The notes: generated by a model not told the origin, from the letters alone. A stretch of 10,044 bases of DNA from Anaerolineales bacterium (GCA_020432595.1 JAGQGA010000142.1:1-10044); one strand, 5' to 3'. Positions 1-7,078 are shown, counted from the stretch's first letter. Numbers and translations: made by a program.

Positions 1-303
1 CTGGAAATTGGCATGTTGAAGGCGGTGGGGATGAAGCGGCACGAGCTGACGGGGATGCTCATCGTCGAATCCATTACCATGACGCTGGGGGCGGCACTGG
101 CAGGCATCACCGCCGGGGCCAGCATGGGCTATATCGCCTTTTACAGCGACCGCATTTTGTCGCAAACGCCCACCATCTTTACCATAGACACAACGGTCGT
201 GCCGTTTATCGTCATTCTTATCGTCATCGCCAGCATCATTGGCGCGGCCTTTTCGGCGCGGCGCATTGTCAAACACCGCGCCATTGAAATTTTGCGGATG
301 TAG
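1..303 (+). CDS. ABC transporter permease, FtsX/MacB family (C-terminal part)
   Basis: The reading frame is open from the first base and ends at TAG 301-303, giving the last 100 residues of a protein whose start lies outside the window. The opening residues LEIGMLKAVGMKR match the motif that follows a transmembrane helix in the FtsX domain of MacB/LolC-type permeases (typically xEIGxLKAxGxxR). Two hydrophobic segments follow, about residues 17-50 and 64-84, joined by a short loop, and the protein ends in a basic stretch (ARRIVKHRAIEILRM). These permeases are inner-membrane subunits that couple a cytoplasmic ATPase to movement of lipoproteins, peptides or drugs. The adaptor gene at 386 follows on the same strand after 82 bases, so the two probably form one export unit. 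The ATPase gene would be expected upstream. The substrate cannot be told. Confidence 0.85.
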   Translation: MEIGMLKAVGMKRHELTGMLIVESITMTLGAALAGITAGASMGYIAFYSDRILSQTPTIFTIDTTVVPFIVILIVIASIIGAAFSARRIVKHRAIEILRM

Positions 304-314
304 GAAGAATTTCA

Positions 315-366
315 CGCAAAGGCGCAAAGTCGCCAAGATTTTTCTCTGCGACTTTGCGCCTTTGCG
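315..366. repeat. Perfect 19-bp inverted repeat between permease and adaptor genes
   Basis: Arms 315-333 and 348-366 are exact reverse complements (CGCAAAGGCGCAAAGTCGC and its complement) around a 14-base loop (334-347). The arm is built from a repeated CGCAAAG unit, which suggests a dispersed repeat. Transcribed, it would form a very stable hairpin just after the permease stop and 19 bases before the adaptor start. No T-run follows the 3' arm, so an mRNA-stabilising or attenuating hairpin is as likely as a terminator. Confidence 0.8.
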
Positions 367-385
367 CGAGATATGACAGGTTCTT

Positions 386-1732
386 ATGCTAACCAGAAAA
401 TCATTTACCAAACTGTCCTTTTTCAAAGCCGCCTTACTTTTGGCGGGGTTATTGCTGCTGGGCATCGGCTGCGCCAATCGCGGTGAACAGCCGCCGCTGG
501 AGGAAACGGCCGTTCCTGAAACCCCAACTGCCAGCGAAGAAACGGCCGTTTCCACCCCTCTCCCCGTGCGCGGCACCACTATTTTGGCCGACGGCCGGCT
601 GGTGGCCGTCTACCCTAAGGTGGAGGTAAGCTTTGTCGTAAACGGCCGTTTGCTCTCCCTCAACGTCTCCCCCGGTGACGACGTGGCCGAAGGCGACGTA
701 ATTGCCCAGCTAGACGATGCCACCTTGCAGGAAAGCGTCGTCGAAGCCCGGCTGGCCGTCACCCAAGCCGAAACCGACCTCGCCCAAGCCCAGCTTTCGC
801 TCGACAATTTGGTCAACTGGGAGCCAGACGCGGCGGCCGTAGCCCTGGCCGAGGCTAACTTGACGGCGGCACAGGCCGATTTGGAATCCGCCAACACCCA
901 GGATTCGGTGGCGGGCAACTCCATCACCTCGGCCCGCATCCGGCTGGAGCAGGCACAGCGCGGTCTGGCCGATGCCCAAACCGCCTATGACACCGCCTTT
1001 GACCCCGGCCGCGAATGGGAACTGCATTACAACGAGCGCACCTGTTTGGTGGGGCAAGGGGGTGCCATTCCCTGCACCGGCGAGACGTTTAGCAAGCTGA
1101 TGGAGCGTGAGCGTGAGGGAGCCACGCGGGGGTTGCAGGGAGCCAAGGACAATTTGACGGTGGCGCAGGCGGATTACAATCTGGCGGTGGCGCAGGTGAA
1201 CAACAACCGGGGGCTGTCGGCAGAAGCGGCCGTTGCCAACGCCCAGCAGTCGCTGACGGCAGCCACCACCGGCCCAAAAACGTCGGAGATTGAGGCGGCG
1301 CGGCTGACGCTGGATAAGGCGGAACTAGCAGTGGAACAGACAAAGCTCAATTTGGCAAAAGCGGAAAAGGCGGTGGCCGATGCCCAGTTAACGGCACCGA
1401 TTGCGGGGACGGTGCTGGCGGTAAATGTGGCTCCGGGGGCGTTGATTAACGCGGGGGTGCCGGTGGTGGTGGTGCAAAATACGGCCGTTCTGCAGTTCCA
1501 AACCAGCAACCTCAGCGAACGGGATTTGGCGCAGGTCACGCCCGGTCAATCCGTTGCGCTCACACTAAAAACATTCCCTAACGACCCGCTAACGGGCACG
1601 GTGGCGCGGATTGTGCCGGAAGCGAGCGGCACGGTGGGGGATGCGGCCACATTTACGGCCGTTATTGACCTCGACCCCACCGACTTGGCCTTGTTGCCTG
1701 GGATGACGGGGCGGGTGGAGATTCGCCGTTGA
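386..1732 (+). CDS. HlyD/RND-type periplasmic adaptor (membrane fusion) protein, probable lipoprotein
   Basis: 448 residues. The N-terminus has a basic start, a hydrophobic stretch (about 15-28) and Cys29 in LLLLGIGC, a near-lipobox, followed by a Pro/Thr/Glu-rich linker typical of a membrane-anchored exported protein. Two lipoyl-like half-motifs (about residues 72-112, with VSPGDDVAEGDVIAQLDD, and about 333-362, with APIAGTVLAVNVAPG) flank a long Ala/Gln/Glu-rich alpha-helical hairpin with coiled-coil character. A beta-barrel part (about 370-448) closes the protein. This is the adaptor layout of MacA/HlyD proteins, which link an inner-membrane transporter to the outside. The hairpin is interrupted at about residues 206-245 by a hydrophilic insert with Cys220 and Cys230. 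The start at 386 is chosen because it gives the signal sequence; AGG at 378-380 is only a weak ribosome site. It lies downstream of the FtsX-type permease, its likely partner. Confidence 0.88.
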   Translation: MLTRKSFTKLSFFKAALLLAGLLLLGIGCANRGEQPPLEETAVPETPTASEETAVSTPLPVRGTTILADGRLVAVYPKVEVSFVVNGRLLSLNVSPGDDVAEGDVIAQLDDATLQESVVEARLAVTQAETDLAQAQLSLDNLVNWEPDAAAVALAEANLTAAQADLESANTQDSVAGNSITSARIRLEQAQRGLADAQTAYDTAFDPGREWELHYNERTCLVGQGGAIPCTGETFSKLMEREREGATRGLQGAKDNLTVAQADYNLAVAQVNNNRGLSAEAAVANAQQSLTAATTGPKTSEIEAARLTLDKAELAVEQTKLNLAKAEKAVADAQLTAPIAGTVLAVNVAPGALINAGVPVVVVQNTAVLQFQTSNLSERDLAQVTPGQSVALTLKTFPNDPLTGTVARIVPEASGTVGDAATFTAVIDLDPTDLALLPGMTGRVEIRR

Positions 1733-1735
1733 TCG

Positions 1736-1791
1736 AGTAATCAGTAAGCGGTAATCAGTAGTCGGTTATTGGTTACTGGTTACTGGTTACT
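1736..1791. repeat. Imperfect palindrome of AGTAACC/GGTTACT heptamers after the adaptor gene
   Basis: The left half (1736-1764) carries AGTAATCAGTAAGCGG-like units. The right half (1763-1791) carries three GGTTACT heptamers that are their approximate reverse complement, about 21 of 29 positions plus several G-U-compatible ones. It starts 4 bases after the adaptor stop codon, so a transcript would fold into a long hairpin there. There is no T-run. The same heptamer recurs as a perfect palindrome after the RTX gene (6889-6902). Confidence 0.65.
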
Positions 1792-1962
1792 GTTCGTAAG
1801 CGGTGTTGTAAGGTCGCGTGTCCATTCTAGGGGTGGGAAAAAGGCTCTAGCTGTTCCAGAGGCCATCGTTTTTGTGTCATTTGTTGTTGGGCGATAACGG
1901 CCGTTTTTGCGACCACACGCCAAAGGATCATTAGCAATGCAAGCGGTTCATGGCAAACGTAG

Positions 1963-1981
1963 GGGCGTATGGCATACGCCC
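1963..1981. repeat. REP-like 9-bp inverted repeat
   Basis: GGGCGTATG (1963-1971) and CATACGCCC (1973-1981) are exact reverse complements around a single G, preceded by GTAG (1959-1962 region). The form GTAG plus GC-rich palindrome resembles the hairpins at 7755-7806, which are also framed by TGTAG/CTACA. It lies in the leader of the RTX gene and contains the ATG at 1969 that would give an artificial longer ORF. Confidence 0.6.
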
Positions 1982-2100
1982 TTCCCCACTGCCATTTTGG
2001 CTGCCACCAGTCGCGGCCAAGCCACCTGTTTACAGCCAAAAACGTGCACCGTTACCCAGCCCATGCGCCTGTTTCGCTCACAGCCACCGAGGAAATCATC

Positions 2101-5100
2101 ATGTGCCAGAAAAGAAGTTTATCCACCCTGTTGTTCGCCTTGCTCATCGCCCTATTCAGCCACACCACCACCTTCGCCAGCCCCTTCCAGCTTTCCGGCC
2201 GCATCACCAACCAATCTGGTACCCCCATCGCCGACGCTACCATTGATGTTATTGATCCTAGTACCAACACCGTCGTTGCCACTACTAATAGCAATACTAA
2301 CGGCAACTACACTTTAACAGTTGATGAAGGCATTTACAATATTCAAGTAATACCTTTACCTAATAGCGGTTTCAATCAGGTGAGCACAACAAATTACAAT
2401 GTCAATGATAATATCACTTTGGATTTTGTCCTTGTTCACGCTGGTACAATTACATTAAATGGTCAAGTACAGGACACACTAGGCAACGGGGTTCCAAATC
2501 AACAAATTACATTAACCAACGGAAGTGTCTTCCTTCTAAAGTATACTGATGCAAATGGCAATTATTCTTTTGAGGTTGCACCTGGCAACTATAATTTAGA
2601 GTTACGTACCTGGAATCCTAACAGTAGTTCTGTAAATCTTCCGCTTGAATATCAATTAAACGACTTAAATCAATCCTCATTACTTTCATTATCTGAAGAT
2701 ACAATACTTGATTTAGTCGTTCCAGTTAAAAAGGTTGATGTGTTCGTACAAGACCCAGCAGGGAACCCTGTAGGGAGTGTGTCGATTCGAGCGCAAACGA
2801 CCAACTACTGGCACGCATCACAATTAACTATTGGCGGCATGACGGGGTTTAGCGGCCACTCTATTGACAGAAGAACAACAGATGCTTCTGGAAATGCTGT
2901 ACTGTGGTTATTTCCTGGATCAGGTGGCGGAAATGCCTATAGTTTTGCAGCTACCCCGCCATCAAATCAACCCTTCGCACAAACGGCTCTCTCCAATGTT
3001 GATATAACTTCTAACACATCTGTCACAATTACTTTAGCAAGTGCCATTAAGTTAAATGGTCAGGTACAGGACACACTAGGCAACGGGGTTCCAAATCAAC
3101 AAATTACATTAACCAACGGAAGTGTCTTCCTTCTAAAGTATACTGATGCAAATGGCAATTATTCTTTTGAGGTTACACCTGGCAACTATAATTTAGAGTT
3201 ACGTACCTGGAATCCTAACAGTAGTTCTGTAAATCTTCCGCTTGAATATCGATTGAACGACTTAAATCAATCCTCATTACTTTCATTATCTGAAGATACA
3301 ATACTTGATTTAGTCGTTCCAGTTAAAAAGGTTGATGTGTTCGTACAAGACCCAGCAGGGAACCCTGTAGGGAATGTGTTGATTCGAGCGCAAACGACCA
3401 ACTACTGGCACGCATCACAATTAACTATTGGCGGCATGACGGGGTTTAGTGGCCACTCTATTGACAGAAGAACAACAGATGCTTCTGGAAATGCTGTACT
3501 GTGGTTATTTCCTGGATCAGGTGGCGGAAATGCCTATAGTTTTGCAGCTACCCCGCCATCAAATCAACCCTTCGCTACATTTAACATTGGAGGAGTCGAT
3601 ATAGTTAACAGTCGCTCTGTCATCATTGTTTTGCAGTTTGTACATGCACCGCCATTTACGGCCGTTTCCACCACCCCAAACCCCAACGGAGAAAGCAAAT
3701 ACGAGGGGTCAGTCACAGTCTCACTATCAGCAACCGCAACGGCCGATTTTTCCATTGATGCCACCTACTACCGCCTGGACGGCAGCGACCCCATCGAATA
3801 CACCGACCCGTTTGTCATTAGCGGGGAAGGAGTCCACATCCTCGAATATTGGTCGGTTGATAGTGCAGGTGTCTATGAAACGCCAAAAACAAAGCGGATT
3901 GAGATTGTCACCCCGGCACCCGTTCCCACCCTGACCAGCCTCTCGCCAGCCAACGCGGTGGCCGTTTCCGATGGCTTTACGCTGCGGCTGCGCGGCACGG
4001 GTTTTGTGCCATCGTCGGGGGTGCGCTGGAATGGGGCAGCACGACAAACGACGTTTGTTTCGGAGACGGAATTAACGGCTGTTATTCCCCCCGGCGATCT
4101 CACCACCCCAGAAACGGCCGTTGTCACCGTCTTCAACCCCGCCCCCGGCGGCGGCACCTCCAATGGTCTGGACTTGACCATCACCGAACCCACCTACATA
4201 CCCGATTTGTCCATCCGCGCCGCTGGCATCAGCTTTTCACCTTCTAATCCCAACCAAACGGTCACGCTCAAAGCCGATGTGGTCAATCTTGGCACGGCGG
4301 CGGTCAATGACCTGGTGGTTGGTTTTTACGAAGACGACATCCTGCTGGGCGAAACAACGGTTGATCTGGCGGTGGGTGCCACCGCCAACGCCGCCGTCCA
4401 AACGGCATTTCCCACTGAAGGCTTCCACCTCATCACCGTCAAAGCCGACCCCGACGATGCCGTTTTTGAAAGCAACGAAGACAACAACAGCGCCAGCCAG
4501 CTTTTGCGCGTCGGGCAGCCAAGCAACGCCGAGGCGACCATTGTCGTGCAGGCCAACAACGTCTCCGCCTGTCGCGGCGGTGCTGTTGCCATCAGCGGGC
4601 AAGCCGACTATGATTTGGCCGACGTAGCGGGAACGGCCGATCATCCCGTGCAGGGCGACTCTGTCACCACCACGCTGTTTGACCCCGGCACGACCACGCC
4701 GCTTGCTGTTTTTGTTGGGGCCAAAACCAATACCAGCGGCGGTTTTAGCCAGACGATTTTGGCACCCAGCAGCAACGGCACCTACCCTGTCACCCTGGCC
4801 GTCACCGACCAAACCCTCACCGCCGAAACCGAAATCACGCTGACCGTCAGCGGGGCTTGCACAACCCCGCCTCCTCCGCCACCACCCGACCCAGGCGAAC
4901 CGCCCAGTGGCCCTCCCGATGGCACGCCCGGCGACCAGGCCGACGTGTATGTTTACGCCGAACACATTCTCTTTAGCGACAACAACCCCGCGCCCAACGA
5001 CACGGTAACGGTCTTTGCCTACATCCACTATCTGGGTGACAACTCTGTGACGGATGTGGCCGTGACGGTTAACGACATTCGCCCGGTGGCTGGCGCCTTA

Positions 5101-6888
5101 ACCGTCGTGCCAATTGATACGACCTCGGTCAGCTTCCCCAACGGCGATGCCAGCAGCCCCGTCGCCATCGCCATTCCCTGGCCGCAGGTTGCCGCCGGTG
5201 CCCACATCATTCAGGTGGTGGTTGAACCCACGTTTAGCCAGTTTACAGGCAACGACAAAGCCACACGGCTGATCTTGGTGGGGGACGCATCCCAGCTTGA
5301 GCTTGTTAAAGAGGTGACGCTGGCGGTAGATGCTGACAACAACGGCATTGTCTCCGGGGGCGATACGCTAGCCTACACGATTACCTACCGCAACTACGGC
5401 CAAGACAGCCTGGCCGGGGCGGTTTTGCTGGATGATTATGATGAGCTGCTGCTGGAAACGCCAACGCAAATCAGTGATGGGGGAACGGCCGTTAATGGCA
5501 CCCTTCGCTGGCAATTGGGCACGCTGGCGGCCGATAGCGCTGGCTCCGTCACCTACCGGGTCAAAATCCGGCCAGCCAGTGAACTGCCAAGCGGCCGTTC
5601 GCGGCTAACCAACTACGCACTCCTTACCGCCGACGATGTGCCAGCCGTTGGCACCTCCCAAGAGCTAGAACTCACCAGCGCCCAGCCACCGACGGTAACA
5701 ACGGCTGCCAGCTATGACGTGGCCGAGGGCGGCTCGGTACAACTGTCGGCCACCGGCACCGACCCCAACAATGACCCCCTCAGCTACGCTTGGGATTTAG
5801 ATAATGATGGCGAGTATGAAACGGCCGGGCAATCTGTGACCTTCTCGGCTGCCGACCTGGACGGGCCAGCTTCGCAAACGGTGGGGGTACAGGTGATGGA
5901 TGATGGGGGGCTGACGGGGACAGAAACGGCCGTTGTCACCATCAAAAATGTTGCCCCCACCCCGGCGGCTGGCAGCAACCAAGCTGTTTACCCCAACGAA
6001 ACCGTCTATCTGGCAGGCACCTGGACCGATCCGGCCGGCAGCCTCGACAACCCCTATAGCTGGTCGTGGGATTTGGATGGCGATGGCGTAGCCGACAGCC
6101 AGGGAACGGCCGATTTTGCCACCCTAATCAACCAAACCACCCAATTTGCCCAAAACGGTCTTTACACCCTGACCTTTACCGTGGTTGACAAAGATGGCGA
6201 CAGCAGCAAGGCCACCGTACAAATTGAGGTCATGGCGCAACCCGCCACCTGTGATTTGGCCGCCCCCGGTGTCACCATCATTTCCGGGACGATGGGCAAC
6301 GACAAGCTCATTGGCACGCCCGGTAACGACATCATTCTGGGCTACGGCGGCGATGACCGCATCGAAGGGCTGGGTGGCAATGATTGCCTCATCGGTGGCC
6401 CCGGCAACGACCAGCTTTTTGGCAATGAGGGCAACGACATTCTCTGGGGTGGTGAAGTGGATAACGCAGTTATCTACACTAGCCGAGATAGAGACAAGCT
6501 TTATGGCGACGATGGCGACGACAAACTGTACGGCGGTGGCGACCAAGACCGCATTGAGGGAGGTGCCGGAGATGACCTAGCCTATGGTGGCGATGATGCC
6601 GACAAGCTTTATGGCAAGGATGGCAACGACGAACTCCACGGTGAAGCCGGTCGCGATACCCTAAAAGGGGACAAAGGCGACGACATTTTGACAGGCGGCA
6701 GCGACCAGGACAACCTGCAAGGTAACGATGGCAACGATACCTTGTCTGGCGATGACGGCGACGACAAGCTCTACGGCGGCAAGGGCGATGACACCCTAGA
6801 TGGTGGGGCAGACCGTGACACGCTGGAGGGAAGCAAGGGGACGGACACCTGTCTTAATGGTGAAAGATTAAAGGGGTGCGAGTTGTAA
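2101..6888 (+). CDS. Large exported modular protein with Ig-like, CARDB, PKD and C-terminal RTX calcium-binding repeats
   Basis: 1595 residues. The start at 2101 has GAGGA 7 bases upstream and gives a clean Sec signal peptide (about 1-27, MCQKRS then a hydrophobic core, cleavage near TFAS). The frame is open to 1969, but that extension is not signal-like. Domains in order: CarboxypepD_reg-like fold (about 30-115); two near-identical modules (119-293 and 318-492); chitobiase C-terminal-like (515-602); IPT/TIG (606-696); CARDB (701-807); Ig-like (811-920); proline-rich linker (922-946); CARDB-like (947-1060); DUF11-like (1066-1194); two PKD domains (1196-1378); and 20 RTX nonapeptides GGxGxDxLx (1396-1585), ending in NGERLKGCEL. 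RTX repeats bind Ca2+ and fold outside the cell. No LPXTG motif or C-terminal membrane helix is seen, so the protein is secreted or held by unknown means. Likely role: adhesin or matrix protein; no catalytic domain is visible. Nucleotides of about 2240-3650 are clearly AT-richer than the rest. Confidence 0.9.
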   Translation: MCQKRSLSTLLFALLIALFSHTTTFASPFQLSGRITNQSGTPIADATIDVIDPSTNTVVATTNSNTNGNYTLTVDEGIYNIQVIPLPNSGFNQVSTTNYNVNDNITLDFVLVHAGTITLNGQVQDTLGNGVPNQQITLTNGSVFLLKYTDANGNYSFEVAPGNYNLELRTWNPNSSSVNLPLEYQLNDLNQSSLLSLSEDTILDLVVPVKKVDVFVQDPAGNPVGSVSIRAQTTNYWHASQLTIGGMTGFSGHSIDRRTTDASGNAVLWLFPGSGGGNAYSFAATPPSNQPFAQTALSNVDITSNTSVTITLASAIKLNGQVQDTLGNGVPNQQITLTNGSVFLLKYTDANGNYSFEVTPGNYNLELRTWNPNSSSVNLPLEYRLNDLNQSSLLSLSEDTILDLVVPVKKVDVFVQDPAGNPVGNVLIRAQTTNYWHASQLTIGGMTGFSGHSIDRRTTDASGNAVLWLFPGSGGGNAYSFAATPPSNQPFATFNIGGVDIVNSRSVIIVLQFVHAPPFTAVSTTPNPNGESKYEGSVTVSLSATATADFSIDATYYRLDGSDPIEYTDPFVISGEGVHILEYWSVDSAGVYETPKTKRIEIVTPAPVPTLTSLSPANAVAVSDGFTLRLRGTGFVPSSGVRWNGAARQTTFVSETELTAVIPPGDLTTPETAVVTVFNPAPGGGTSNGLDLTITEPTYIPDLSIRAAGISFSPSNPNQTVTLKADVVNLGTAAVNDLVVGFYEDDILLGETTVDLAVGATANAAVQTAFPTEGFHLITVKADPDDAVFESNEDNNSASQLLRVGQPSNAEATIVVQANNVSACRGGAVAISGQADYDLADVAGTADHPVQGDSVTTTLFDPGTTTPLAVFVGAKTNTSGGFSQTILAPSSNGTYPVTLAVTDQTLTAETEITLTVSGACTTPPPPPPPDPGEPPSGPPDGTPGDQADVYVYAEHILFSDNNPAPNDTVTVFAYIHYLGDNSVTDVAVTVNDIRPVAGALTVVPIDTTSVSFPNGDASSPVAIAIPWPQVAAGAHIIQVVVEPTFSQFTGNDKATRLILVGDASQLELVKEVTLAVDADNNGIVSGGDTLAYTITYRNYGQDSLAGAVLLDDYDELLLETPTQISDGGTAVNGTLRWQLGTLAADSAGSVTYRVKIRPASELPSGRSRLTNYALLTADDVPAVGTSQELELTSAQPPTVTTAASYDVAEGGSVQLSATGTDPNNDPLSYAWDLDNDGEYETAGQSVTFSAADLDGPASQTVGVQVMDDGGLTGTETAVVTIKNVAPTPAAGSNQAVYPNETVYLAGTWTDPAGSLDNPYSWSWDLDGDGVADSQGTADFATLINQTTQFAQNGLYTLTFTVVDKDGDSSKATVQIEVMAQPATCDLAAPGVTIISGTMGNDKLIGTPGNDIILGYGGDDRIEGLGGNDCLIGGPGNDQLFGNEGNDILWGGEVDNAVIYTSRDRDKLYGDDGDDKLYGGGDQDRIEGGAGDDLAYGGDDADKLYGKDGNDELHGEAGRDTLKGDKGDDILTGGSDQDNLQGNDGNDTLSGDDGDDKLYGGKGDDTLDGGADRDTLEGSKGTDTCLNGERLKGCEL
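2455..2978 (+). repeat. Direct repeat copy 1 (524 bp) inside the RTX protein gene
   Basis: It matches 3052-3575 at an offset of 597 bases (199 codons) with 7 mismatches and no gaps. It encodes residues 119-293, two beta-sandwich-like modules of the carboxypeptidase-regulatory type (LNGQVQDTLGNGVPNQQITL and VDVFVQDPAGNPVG starts). The 73 bases between the copies are not part of the near-identity. Confidence 0.97.
3052..3575 (+). repeat. Direct repeat copy 2 (524 bp) inside the RTX protein gene
   Basis: Second copy of 2455-2978, encoding residues 318-492. Three of the seven differences are silent and four change the protein (Ala to Thr, Gln to Arg, Ser to Asn, Ser to Leu). The near-identity stops abruptly after CCCTTCGC. 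The hinge that follows (GVDIVNSRSVIIVL) is only distantly similar to the hinge after copy 1 (NVDITSNTSVTITL). Confidence 0.97.
6286..6855 (+). repeat. RTX nonapeptide repeat array (27-bp period)
   Basis: Twenty consecutive nonapeptides of the form GGxGxDxLx, residues 1396-1585 of the exported protein, with Asp at the calcium-ligand positions. The register is broken once, at about residues 1451-1463, where one unit is 19 residues long (GGEVDNAVIYTSRDRDKLY). The array ends at DTCL and is followed by a ten-residue tail. Confidence 0.92.
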
Positions 6889-6902
6889 AGTAACCGGTTA
6901 CT
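6889..6902. repeat. Perfect 14-bp palindrome AGTAACCGGTTACT after the RTX gene
   Basis: It begins at the base after the TAA stop codon and is its own reverse complement. It uses the same AGTAACC/GGTTACT heptamer as the element after the adaptor gene (1736-1791) and is followed by a related copy, TGATTACCGATT. Confidence 0.8.
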
Positions 6903-6916
6903 GATTACCGATTGTC

Positions 6917-6966
6917 AAAACGGCCGTTTTCCTCATCGTCTTTTGGGTGGGAAAAACGGCCGTTTT
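6917..6966 (+). terminator. Probable terminator made of two identical 14-bp palindromes
   Basis: AAAACGGCCGTTTT occurs at 6917-6930 and again at 6953-6966. The two copies can pair with each other as a 14-bp stem with a 22-base loop, followed by TTTTATTGTTT. Each copy can also fold weakly on itself. The position, 28 bases after the RTX stop, fits an intrinsic terminator. Confidence 0.6.
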
Positions 6967-6996
6967 ATTGTTTCCATCTTCCTCATCAATACTACC

Positions 6997-7043
6997 ACGT
7001 GTGCAAAATTATTGTTGATAACACGTCGAGAAACAAGCTGTTT
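6997..7043. promoter_or_regulatory. Possible operator inverted repeats upstream of the toxin-antitoxin pair
   Basis: ACGTGT (6997-7002) and ACACGT (7021-7026) form an inverted repeat with an 18-base spacer. Immediately downstream, AAACA-AGC-TGTTT (about 7031-7043) is a second inverted repeat that abuts the -35 box. The antitoxin has a ribbon-helix-helix domain of the kind that represses its own promoter, so either repeat could be its operator. The assignment is inference. Confidence 0.35.
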
Positions 7044-7044
7044 G

Positions 7045-7072
7045 TTGACAAAAGGCAGACAGAAGATACAAT
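7045..7072 (+). promoter_or_regulatory. Sigma-70-type promoter of the toxin-antitoxin operon
   Basis: TTGACA (7045-7050) is followed after 16 bases by TACAAT (7067-7072), one mismatch from the -10 consensus. The expected start of transcription, 6-7 bases beyond the -10 box, falls on the ATG of the toxin gene (7079). No Shine-Dalgarno sequence precedes that ATG, so the toxin is probably translated from a leaderless mRNA. Confidence 0.75.
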
Positions 7073-7078
7073 GGTGTT

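Larger units (their letters stand above)
1733..2100. other. Intergenic region upstream of the RTX protein gene
   Basis: This 368-base stretch contains no ORF that looks coding. It holds the heptamer palindrome (1736-1791), one ACGGCCGT palindrome (1897-1904), a REP-like hairpin (1963-1981), and the ribosome binding site GAGGA (2089-2093) of the gene that starts at 2101. I see no sigma-70-like promoter good enough to call. Confidence 0.6.

Noticed and set aside
505..550. AACGGCCGTT copies as specific transcription-factor operators
   Set aside because: Most copies are deep inside coding sequence and on genes of unrelated function, so a genome-wide word is a better explanation.
1969..2100. N-terminal extension of the RTX protein to the ATG at 1969
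   Set aside because: That ATG lies within a hairpin, has no ribosome site, and would bury the Sec signal peptide 44 residues inside; 2101 has GAGGA at 7 bases.
4237..5028. 263-residue minus-strand ORF inside the RTX gene
   Set aside because: Gly/Val/Arg-rich shadow of the GC-rich plus-strand gene, with no signal, motif or ribosome site.
6286..6855. CRISPR-like 27-bp periodicity
   Set aside because: The repeats are degenerate, contiguous and in frame with the RTX nonapeptide motif; there are no spacers.
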